Shown piece after piece: positions 14,301 through 26,300 of a stretch of DNA of 64,000 bases. The stretch covers positions 2,612,663 to 2,676,662 of the forward strand of contig LS997567.1 of NCBI GenBank assembly GCA_000469685.2, in the 5' to 3' direction. The DNA is from Haemonchus contortus (Eukaryota; Nematoda; Chromadorea; Rhabditida; Trichostrongylidae). How positions within the stretch are numbered: position 1 is the stretch's first letter; each line of letters opens with the position of its first letter. The notes under the pieces were generated by a model, which was not told where the DNA came from, made no database searches, and saw only the letters and a program-made list of their open reading frames with translations. A program made the translations under genes and the position numbers.

Positions 14301-17300
14301 TTTCCCAGCCACCACAGCTCTCACTTTCAGATTGCGAACTATCCGAGTGGTCATCATGGGGGCGATGCCATGGTACCTGCTTCTACGCCCTGGCAGTCCG
14401 AAATCGTGATGTGATCCGTCCAGCCCTACCGGACCGACCACAAGGTCCTGTCAAGCGTTGTCCACATCTGTATGAGACTCGATTCTGTGTTTTACCATCA
14501 TGCCAGGTAGTAACTTTGACTACTTTCTAACGTTGTTTAACAAGTACTCTTGAAACATATCGGCTTACGGATCGCGCTAATCTTTTGAGCGCATCAAATT
14601 CCATTCTTAAAGTCAATTAATTGGATTAGTGTTCGGGGCCATTATTGTCTGGGACGCGTGTGTCTCGCCCAGTGTATCGTCGATCGCATCGGTATAGACC
14701 GTACATATACGTAATTATTAAGAACCTACACGCTTACTACTACCTGACGCTAAACTGGTAATTGAAGGGTTAGATAGCCGGATACAAATTAAACTACATA
14801 GCACCAACCACACTTTCAACACGGGCTACCCACTTGAAGTAGGCGTAAAGTTCGGCCGCTCATAATTATAAGGAACTCAGCTGGGTCGAAATTCAACTGG
14901 GATGAGTGATAGGTCTATTTACCCATTTCCTCCCTAAATGTTGCCCATTCTAGTGAAAGCACGGTACTGTATCTCTCAGATACTTCGAAGTTCTAACAAA
15001 AAACTGGGGTTCTTGCTTGTTCAATGATGGCTTCTTTTCGATCTCGTAAGGCCTCCAAGAAATAAAAATTATCAAATATTAGCCAGAAAATTTTGCTGTC
15101 TAATTTGTACGGACAAAATGAGGCGACCAGAGGCAGCAGCATCGCTATCGCACGCAAGATCCAAGGATCAATTCCCTGACTGAACATAGCTCGTCGCGTT
15201 CAGGCCAAGTACGCATTCAAAAAATTGCAGCAATCTAGGAATGATGCCAACTACATACGCGGCGCACCTCACAAAAATATTAGTAGCAGCTAAAAACTTC
15301 TTGCAAAATTTCTTTTATAAACTTTGTCTAAAACGGAAAATGATAGAAGTGTTAATAAACAACAACGAGGTTTATCAAGAATCAATAATAGCAGCCCGCA
15401 TAGGGATTCAGTAGGTATTCGGTATGAATTCAACTTTTCCTTTCATACCAAGTACCTACTGAATGACCGTAGTCATCGAATTGAACTTCAATTCCGATGA
15501 ATCAATATGAACAGACTACGGTTTACTTTGACTATTTGGTGATTTTTTGTGGCAATTTGACTATTTGATCAATTTGCTATTGTAAAATGACTTAGATCTT
15601 GGAAAAAACTTCAGATTACCAGTTACAAATAGCACCAGATGCGGCTATCGATTTTCCTTTTTTCTACTTTCATGTATCTCAACTTATCTTGATGGACAAT
15701 TTAGCGCCGAACTTCTTTTGATACTTCTCACACGGAAAGGACATAATTTAGAGAATTTACTCAAAGTCTAAACCTTCGATTACGGCCATATCTTAATAAT
15801 TGCCACAATATTTCACAAAATTACAAATATATTATTGATAAAACCATAATGGCTACTAGAAGACCATCAAAACAGTATGGCCATAATGGATTCGAAGCCC
15901 AAGACAATAAACTTTTTATTCTTGTGGTCCCATCAGCAAGTGATGGAACCGGGTTTTCATTGATTTTTGTCGTCCAACGAAACCGGTGAAAGTTTTAAAA
16001 CTTATATTATATTATACTTTTATGGATGGAAGGCGATGATACAAAAAAATTATTTCTCGAATTTTCGTAGGCGATGTTCCCTTGACACTCTTGATAACTC
16101 ATTGACAGTCGAGTAAAAGAAAGGGGCGTGTACTGCTATTAAGTAGACTAAAAGCACTCATACTTGTTAAACTGTTTTGTAATTTCCAAGCACTCGATTA
16201 CTGGTTATCCTTAAATTTTGGGAGAAATTCATGAATGGGTTGAAGACTCCCCTGTAATTTCTCACTATCAAATTAGTTAAGACATCATATGTAAAGTGAA
16301 AATTAAATAACGAGTACTTATAGTTACTGTTCGAGAGCCTTCCATAATATTAGGTTGTAACATAAGTTCGTAGAGTTTTTCACAAAGATTTCTCTGAACA
16401 AAAAGCAATAATTGCAATAATAAATTATCAAATAAGTTATTATAATAACCAGCCAATACACGAATTGTTTGGCGACCATCTTCCTTCAATAGTGCCTTCA
16501 GACGCTCTTAGTCGTATTCTGCAGGTCGTCCGCTTCGAAGCGTGTCTTCAAGTTCAAAGTCGCCTATTTCAAGCTTTGCGATCCATTTTTGTGCAGTAGA
16601 CACGCCTATGTAGGACAATTTCCTTGTACACACTATATATCTCCCGAGCTGTTTCGGCAAAAAAACCAGATGTCGAAAATGCTGATTTTTTTCCTCCTAG
16701 ACATTCCATTTCTGAGCCAGAAAAAAGACGAACAATTAAACTTCCCAAAAAACAGACAAAACAGTTTAGTAAAGAAGAAAGAGCTCTTTCGAATGAGGGT
16801 ATACACTTTGCTGAAAAACAAAACAAGTCGCTGCAAAATAACTCTAACGCAAAACTCTACGAACTTATGTTACAACCCAATACAATAAAGAATTAATTTC
16901 TATAATGACTATTGGAAGGCATTCAAATGCTTTTCATCGATGAGAAGAAGCTACCAAAGCATACTGGTCCTTGAAGCTCTCATAAACAAAGGATAAAATG
17001 GATTTTTTTTATTGATTTTGGCCAGTCCAGAAATTCTACCGAGCCATTCTTTTGCTTGCCGTGTAATCGATTCCTAATTAATGATTTCTCCAGATGAATA
17101 GAGTACTCTACTTTTTTGCTTTTAATCGATGTTTTAACAGTTTTTTTTGATCATTCAGCAGTAATGAATGTCATAGGTTTTTACTGCTTTAGTCATACAT
17201 TAATTTATTCACTACTAATATTATTTTATTCAAACCAGAATTTTATTTGTAGAATTTGAACTTTTCAAATAATACCATATTTCATTTGAAAGATATTCAT

Positions 17301-20300
17301 TCGCTCTATTGAATGATGATTTTGCTTCAGAAGCAGCCACGTTTTATGTCGAGTTTTAAAGCTTGCCTTCTATCCGGTGCTGAGCTGCAGCTTATCAAGT
17401 AGCTTCCACTGAATTTTCCATTACTCACAGCAATATTCATGTCAAAACTCTTTGTTTGCTCGTTTCCCGAGAGAAAAATCGCTACAGAAATCTAAGTTCC
17501 GCTCAAGACGACTGAGGTGCTGACTATGCAGTAACCAGCAGCACTGCACCATAAACTAATCCTATCTACGGTACCCACGGCGACTGATGTACCAGCAAGT
17601 AACCAGTAACAGTGCACCATAAATTAGTTCTACACACGATAAGAAACTTATACGGGAAAATCCAAACTCACTGTACTCCTAATACTCGAAATCAAAAACG
17701 ATTCCGGTCCCATGCTAATCGATAAACACTCAAGGCCCTCCCTCTGCATTGGGGTTGCCGATTTCCAGGAATAATTTCAGTGGTAAGGACCAACGAGTGA
17801 AGGATTTTGAGGCACTGCGGGTTTCATTATGTACAAGTCCAAGGGCGATGAACGAGCTAACCTTCATACAGAGAGAGGCGGGACCACTCTTCGGTACCGA
17901 ATGACAACAGGTTCTCTGAGAGCGATTCCAGAAATTCTGAAGAATCGGCGTGAGCGCAAGAAGATGATGAAAGGCTACGATTCAGAATCTCCAATCATCA
18001 GGAGGGCAGCAATTTTTTCCATTTGACAATTTCCATCTCAATCAACGCTTTCCCTGTGACCACTTTTTCAGATCGTCAATTTCTAAGCCGGCTAGAGGAA
18101 CACCTCCTCCCCATAGCCACTGCCCGAACCCAGTGTGAACTTCATAACAGAAAGTCCCTCAGAAAAATGGCGAATTATTCGTCGGACATCTGTCCGAATA
18201 GGTAAAAAACCAGTTGAGCACCAGGCATCAGCCTGTCGACACGCCCACTTTGCTCAAAAAATCAATAACATGTACTGGTCGCGAGCTGTTCCTGGAGGAC
18301 TGAACGGGTTTGTAGAGGGGTAGAGTACTACTGTGGGGAATACCTCGAAAGATAATAACTATTTACCGGACGATTACAAAGTGAGGTGTGAACAAGTGTG
18401 TTGGACGTCTTCTTCATAAAAGTTGCAGTTTCATTATCGGTGAAGTAGTTACTCTTACTACTTACCTACTAATGACTTTCAGGATGGTTCTACAACGGAC
18501 GCTGCTGATCTGCCAAATCGCGCTAGCCATCAGAAATTACATGTAAGACGTATAACCGAGAGAAAACTGCGGAAAGGACAAGCGGAAAGTGCTGTTGTTA
18601 CGACAACCACGGAGCAACCCCATTCAGTTGTGAGTTTACTAGTTTTATGTTGTTTACTATAATAGATTACTGGTATGTACCAGAAAATCATGGTAATTGT
18701 ATGCTTCAACAAAGCAAATGATCAACCAACATTACTAGTGAGCCACGAATCAGCCGAAATCCTACGGATTATCCCTCCCTCTAGTTATTATTATACAGTT
18801 TTTTTTTCTAATGAACTCATTGGTATGGGCATTATAGCCGATTGCTCCTAGCTTACCGAAATTCCTAGTTAGTCAGCCATGTCTTCTGCTTGTTAGATGT
18901 CTTACTCAGCTAGTAGTTGTATCTTGTTTGCTACGGAGCCCAGGGATAACGTCCACAGCGGAGAGAGAGTCATAGGGGTCATAAGGTTTTCAAAACTAGA
19001 TGTACTTTGGAAGTAGCCATAATTCAGTTGAACCTTAAAGGTTGCTGTCTACTGGGTTTGAGCTGCAGCTCTTGAGCAGTTTTCTCCGTAATTTTGGCTG
19101 CTCAGGGCGATATTCATGCAAAAACTGTTTTATTGCTCGTCTTCGGTGGAAAAAAACGCAAGACTACACTAAATGCCACCCAGGGCGACCAGGAGTGCTG
19201 ACAAGTAACCAGCAGATACAATATATTACAAAAATGGTTGAAAGTTAATCACCTTCTCAAAACTACTAAGCCTCAAAAAAGCTTAAGAGTGAATTCCGCA
19301 TCGAAGCATGCCTTCGAGGTTCTCCCACATCGACATGCCCACTAATAGGTCACCCGTTTCCGGCTTCGCAGCTTTTAGGTTGCACCGTGATCGTTCAACT
19401 GAGTTATAGCCGTTCATTGCCTACTACGTAAGTAAATCAAGGTGAAGAGCAGAGAAACAGGTGATGCTCAGCGAGATTATTGAGAACAACCTGTCTTGTG
19501 CCATTTTTCGGACAGGTCTTCACACCGTGGGGCGGGGCTATAAAGGTATACGGTGGGAGCAGGCAGGACTACAATGGTTTTCATGTTAGTGTAGTGGATA
19601 CTCCTTAAAAAGGGCTAAAAAATAAAAAGAAACCCCCTACTAAGACATGACCATCGTTGCCGTTTCGGGCGTGTTTGGCACCGAAATAACAGTTTTAGGA
19701 GAAAGTCTGTCTCAGAACATTTTTCCAATATATCCTGCAGTCTTCATTTCCTGGTGGCATCCGATCCTGAAGTCTCACTCTTTTAGCTACACTTTCAGCT
19801 CCTCTAAATTGATAGTCCAATGCCACAGCAAACTTCTTGCCGTCATTGACAACCTCATTGGTTTGAATTCCTTTATGCAACATTGATTGATCGGCATCCC
19901 TCCACGTGGCAGGATCTCGTAGCTCATTCAGTCCTAGTCATAGCCCCTAATAGGAGGTGCCAGGTTGCACGGCCCGGGAGGGGGTGCTGAAATTTCGGGA
20001 CCATGAAAGGCTGCCCAAACGAAGCAGACCCGAAACCCATGCTCGAACACTTGCATCATTAGCGCGAATCGAAGATCTGACGATGCAATCGAGAAAGATA
20101 AAGAAAGACATTCTTGAAATGGCCAAGTCGAGAAGGCACCTCTCCTTGGACGCCGTTTTCGAGATAGGAGAGTGTTTCTTAGAACATGCAACAGTAAGGG
20201 CACCGGCGGTCCTCGCCTTGGCAATGTCAGCCTGACGACCTGAATATGAAGATCGCGATTGAGAAGACGCGGCTCAACCTCAGCTCTAACAATCTTCGAA

Positions 20301-23300
20301 GTCTGCGTAGCAACATCAAGCTGCGATGAAAAAAGGCTGGGAGCGATGTCATGGCTCTAGAAAAAATGCACTAAGAAGCGTTATTTCCTTCAAGACCCTC
20401 TTCCCCCTCAACCGGTCCACCGGACAAAGCTGGCTCGCAACAGGGACAATTGAAAGAGCATAGCAGCACCCGCCAGATCAAATCGATAATCAATGAGGTG
20501 GCAGGTGATACCGGTGATATGCGAGCATCGATCCGTTCACGGCGCCCGGCATGCCGAACACCTAACGGCCATGTACAACTAAGGACAATTGCAACGGTAA
20601 TTCTGAGTATATATGGGGAATATATGCATAGCGGGACTATATGCACTTCATGATACCAGTTAGTAAATGGCATTTAGCATATTCACGACAAAAACGCGCT
20701 CAAAGTCGCACCACTGAGCCCTGAAGGCGACAAAAGCAAACCTTTGAATGGGCGTGTGCTCGCCGTCTCTGAACAGCCGAGTTAACAGTATGTCGTGTTA
20801 TCTACGCTTTTCATACTACAGTATCATATCAACCAGTAAGTCTTCCAAGGGCAGATACGAACACTAATGGTGGTTCTCCCCTTAGAATAACTGCTGTATA
20901 TGTGGCAAGGTGTTTCATAGAAGAGGTACAGGTGAGTGATAATTAACGATACGACAGGCGCTGCATTCATTACCTGTACCGCCTTTCTACCCGTCAATTA
21001 TCGATTTAAGCGAACGGGCGCCAGTAACACCATTCGTCCCTAGCGCGAGCCAGAGTAGTATAAACCTTCAAATTCCCAACAAATCAATTCCAACGGTGCG
21101 TTCAGTTTGATTCCTTCCGTTCTAGGCCCATGTATCTGGTGAAGTCGCAACGTTGCGATCAAAGGAGAAACAGAATGAAAGCGTCCAACAACGAAGAAAC
21201 TATTATGGGCAACTGACTCGTACGATGGAAGCGATTGAACGACAACTGAATGAAGAAGGCGATTCTTCTCACACCACCGAAAACGAAGTCCGCCCTTTGT
21301 AAGTAATTCCCTGTAAATTTCAGAGTTACAGTGATTGATCACAACCTTTTCTTTTCAGGAAAGCGAGGGTAGAAGAGGAGAAGTCGAAAGGGAACTCTTA
21401 TGTCAGTACTCTCACCATCGACTTACCGAAACATCTGAAACCGGCCAAGGAACGCGTACCAATGAGCAACAGGCAACTCTGGATATCCACTGAGGACCAC
21501 GCTGAGGAATCACCGGCGGCGGCAGAGGCGACAGCAGGGGAAGAAGCTCAAGAGTCGGACTCAACCTCTGACCACAAGATTCCCTTAGATGATATGCGGA
21601 TTCGAAAGGTTCTACAACGAAACAAAAAACTGATGAGAGCACTTATCGAGGCGTATAGGTTAAGATTCACGACGACAACTCCTTCGAGCACCACCACTAC
21701 CTCCACTACTACCATGGCTCTAACAAACGAGATATCTGCAGAGTTGACACCATCGGATGTTGATGCTGACATTAAGGTGGGTAAAACGGTGACATCAGAA
21801 ACTTTGGCACCCAGTCAGAGCACAAAAAGGCTGTCCACGAATGAACCCACTGTTTCAAGTACAACGGAAGCTGAAGAGATCGCAGATGATGGTGAAACCA
21901 CTGAATACCTCCAAACAACTACAAAATCACGTACTACTGAAGAACCCACTGAAACTTCGGATCCAGTGGAATCTGCAACACCAGAGCTTCAATCAACGTC
22001 CTACACCGGGCACACTGAGGAGTCAGATGCTTCAACGGATAGCACCACTGCCCAGGAGACGTCCACTTCGGCTACGGAATCAGCCACGGATGCAGAGTGG
22101 CAGACAGAAACGACGGAGAGTTTTGTAGAGAATGCAACGAATCCGGAAACTACGGGACAAGCTCCTGAAGGGGTAGAGCAAACTACAGAAGGACTGGACC
22201 AGTCATCGCCTCTGTTCACCTCCTATTCCACGGAAGAAGAACTTACAACGAACACGTTAGCATCTCTATCAACGGGAAGCAGTACAACAAGCTCCACAAC
22301 CACTACAACTCAACTACTTTACTGGCCAAAGAAGGTCAGTGCTTGCCCATCGTCAATTACAATCATTAGCCATACCATTTTCCCCCAAATAACAAGAACA
22401 AAAAGTTAGGGTTAGCAAATTGAATATGTATAAAGTAAGTAATACCGTATTTGAAGGGTTATGTGCCGAATTCAAGAAAGCATGCGTCTGAGATCACTTC
22501 AAAATTATACATGACTCGGGAAATCGTCCAGGTAATTTTCTTACTTGTTTTCATGTTTAATAAACTTTATAATATCTGATACCAGCTTTAGTTTATCTGT
22601 AAAATATATTGCACTCGCTTTGCAGGCACTTTCGGACGACCCCATTCGACGTCCACCTATACTCAGACTGGATTGTGAGTTTAGGGGCTGTTTTTCAGTC
22701 GTTTTTTATTATTGAATATGAAACAAAAAACTCAGCATCGTGTAGGTGAAAGCAGAGAACCGCTCGCTAAGCGGCGAGACAACTATCCAAAGCGCTCAAC
22801 TGGCACTCGATGCGCGCAAGACAACTAGCAATAATCGCAGCATGTTTTGTGCTACAAAACCCTGCTGGAATCCAGTGATTACATTGGATAGTTTCCTCTG
22901 AGACCTACGATGGGAGTGAGTCTTGCTAGGGACACAATTCCATATCAGTCTCCGTTTTGATGAGGTGCTAATGCTTACGGAGTAATGTCCAGCAACGGGA
23001 CATGTACAACTGGTATAAGCCCACGGAACCGTGGAAATAGCCATAAAAAGGCTAAAATTCAGAAACAAGCAACCAAGTGCGACACGGTGCCGATATTTGT
23101 ATGAATTTTGTCAACTTCAGTGAGATCAAGTACGTCTTGCTCCGAACCAAGCCAGCAGCGACTGCAAAAAAGGTCTTTATTAGAGATCAATCATCGATGA
23201 CAGTCATACGTAGAACACCTCACTTTTGGGTAGGGCAAAGGTGAAAGTCGATGCTATCACACTTAGGGTTCGTAGATGTGATCGCGGACCGAACCCTGCC

Positions 23301-26300
23301 GCCACGATTCTGCGCTCTACTGAAATGCGTAGCGAGATCCGGGAAGGGATCCATGAACGCTGAACTTTTTCGATTTTCTCACATGTCATGAAGCACTTAA
23401 CTATACTGAGATACATTTGAACTCAAATAGAATTTCCAAACCTTTCGATGCCCCCCCCCCCCCCCCCCCATCCCAGCACTCAGAACTTGAGAGATAAGCG
23501 AGGAGCGCGTGGTGCTGAAGGCTGCGAATTGGTTGCCTAAATCTTAAATACTACCGATCCAGAGCAGCTCGTTTTGCAAAGACGATTACTATGCAGTAAT
23601 GACGGAGTTTACCCTATATATTTTTCGCAAACATGTTACCCACAAATACAAGTATTCTTCACCTACTGCAAAGGAATTCTGAACGCTACTTATACCAAAT
23701 ACGTGAAACGGGGAATTTTTGCTATTCAAACTTTTTTCAAAATTTGAAGCGATTAACATTGAAATTGACAAATCAAACAGTATATGCTATAAGTAAAGCT
23801 ATATTACTAAAAAAATATTTTTTATTCACGACCAATAGGGCGGAGATGGTGTAGTGGCGAGCGGCGCACTCCACACACGCATGGTCATGGGTTCAAAACC
23901 CCGGACAGATATCCGCCCAGGTCAACCCAGCCTTCCAACTCCCCGTGGTCGACTGATTGGTACCAGACTTGTCCAGCAGCATAAAAACACCGACTTGTAC
24001 ATAGGCTCACCACCTCAAGTCATTGCACATGCCAAACACGCATTCAAAAAGCCATCAAGATTCTGAATGAAAGCCAAGTGTGGGGCGCAACCGAAAAAAA
24101 AGACCTACTAATGCACAGGAACATTATCCTTTTTTGATTTGATTTTGAATGAAATGACTCAATTTTCGTGCGTGGAGCAGCTCTATCCTTACTCAGGACG
24201 GAAACCTTACCACTGCCATTCAACAGCTGTCATAAAGTTTTCCTGGAAAAAACCTCCCATGAACCTCTTCCGGGCACATCCATATTCCAGAAGACAACCA
24301 CTTTTGTAGAACTAGCGGGCAAAAAATTAATTTGAACAAATTTCTGTCCGCTAAATCTACACAAATCGTTTGCTTTTTTATCCGAGAAACAAGAACGCCG
24401 CATTTCCATATGAACGGATTTTCCATGCATCATTGCTTTCCATATGAAAGGCTTTGGTTTCTCCGAAGGACATTCGAACGGCGATAGAAAAACGGCTTCC
24501 AAAATTTCACCTTCGTACTTTGACCACTTTATGACCGTGTCGGCGACGTTTAATGGCCACCTTGTACGACCGTTCTTTAATGGCCGATTGAGATTTTAAG
24601 AGACAACCGTTCCATTAAGTGACATTTCGTGATAAATGTGACACACGACGTACGAACGCTCGTGTGTAGGGGGTCTGGTTTTTTAAATATCTCCCCCTGA
24701 AATCTGAGCCAAGGATCCGATAAGGAAGATTGTTGGGCACCACGTGGTCCTCAAGTTACCAGTAGCTATGTCGAATTACGGTACTTTAGGCACCCCTTTA
24801 AAACCTTTTGGGGCCTCTAACCTTGCAAATTACTCGGCAAGGAAAGATCTTCAGCTATGAAGTGGATGAGCGAAATTGAAACAGAGGTGGCGGTGTCTAA
24901 TGAGAGCGTGTAAGATCGTAAATCCTAGATTATTATAGGACCCTCACTCTTGCCCCTTTTTTTCCTTTTCGGAGTGGACAAGGGGCAGGTTATAAATAAT
25001 ATTGATTACTGGTTTTATAAATAGTAATAAATAATGGTGTGCAGGATCGTCCAAGCTGCAGTTGCGCTCAAGAAGGGGTCAAATTTCGAGGAAATGTTCC
25101 CAAACCACCAAGCTTGGGCAACAGTACTTTGCCTCCCGAGAAATCGGTGTTTGCAACAAATAGGACCACCCCTCTTGCATCATACCGAAAGATTCGACTC
25201 ACAATGGCCAACTATGTACTATGTGAAGTAGAGCATTGATTAGTAAACAACTAATCTTTCTTTGTTTATTCGAAAAAAGATATAAGCCAAGACTTTGGGA
25301 CTTGCTAACATTCTGAGCATGCAATTTCGAGACCTTTCAATGGAAATTTCCAAGAAAAAAAAAAAGGGTTATAACTTCGAGGGTCAACAGCCCTGAAATC
25401 ATTTCCTTGAGGGAATTATGGCAGCATCAACGAAGAAAGCATCTCTACAGCTCACCTTAGGCCACTATTCCACCCCTATTACTAATTGTTTCATTATAAT
25501 TTTTTTTAATAATTGAACAGAGTTCACCGTCGCAAAAAATTGATCATTTGATCACTTAACGAACAAGGTCACGAAAACAGCGAATTGACTTGTGATTGGT
25601 GGTAGTAAGAACGGACCAATCGCGAGTGTTGTATACGTATACAAGACAACGAGACAAGCACAAAAATAACGACAAAAAAATGAAAGCAAAATAAGAAAAA
25701 ATGAAAACGAAAATGAAGAAAAAGAAGACAAACGAGGCAATCACCACATGAAACTTTCAAAAATTGTGTCTTGTTCGAACACCAAAACCTATTACTGGTA
25801 AGTAAATGCGTACCTTTTGTACTTCCGCGAAGAGTTTCTGTAGAGTCGCAGATTTAATAATAGTAATAGATAGTATTTCACAAGTCTGAAGACTCGCATA
25901 ATGAAACCAGTAATCAATGTCCATTTTTGAATCAGCGAACTGCAAAACTAATTTTGAAATGGTTTAAAGTATCCATCTCATGCAGTAATAGTAAAACAGC
26001 TATATTCCAGGTCTAGAGAACCGACGATGCTGTAAGGTCACTCGAACGGAATGTGCCGATGGTTCACAGCCGAAACCTATCAAACGTTACTATAGACCAG
26101 TAAGTAAAAACGAATTTTATTTGTGCTGAACTATTTTGCTTCGAAACCGTTTTTTGCAGTCAGCAAGTTTTTTATTTATTTGAGAAAAATAAACAAATGA
26201 GTAAATAAACATGGTGCAGTTTTTCCCTCACTTTAATATTTTTTCAACTCCATGGTAAAACTATGAGGCGGCTTGGAGATGAACTATAACATGTATTCTT

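Noticed and set aside
21174..21298. Shorter exon 4 starting at 21174
   Set aside because: In phase, but the acceptor lacks a pyrimidine tract; the upstream TTCCTTCCGTTCTAG site is better.
23838..23920. Possible tRNA gene
   Set aside because: The A and B boxes are present, but the same head recurs in several copies attached to a common non-tRNA body, and no acceptor stem closes; this is a tRNA-derived repeat.
25552..25760. Overlapping Phe/Ser-rich minus-strand frames
   Set aside because: They derive from an A-rich low-complexity tract and overlap in all three frames; within intron 6 of the TSP1-repeat gene.
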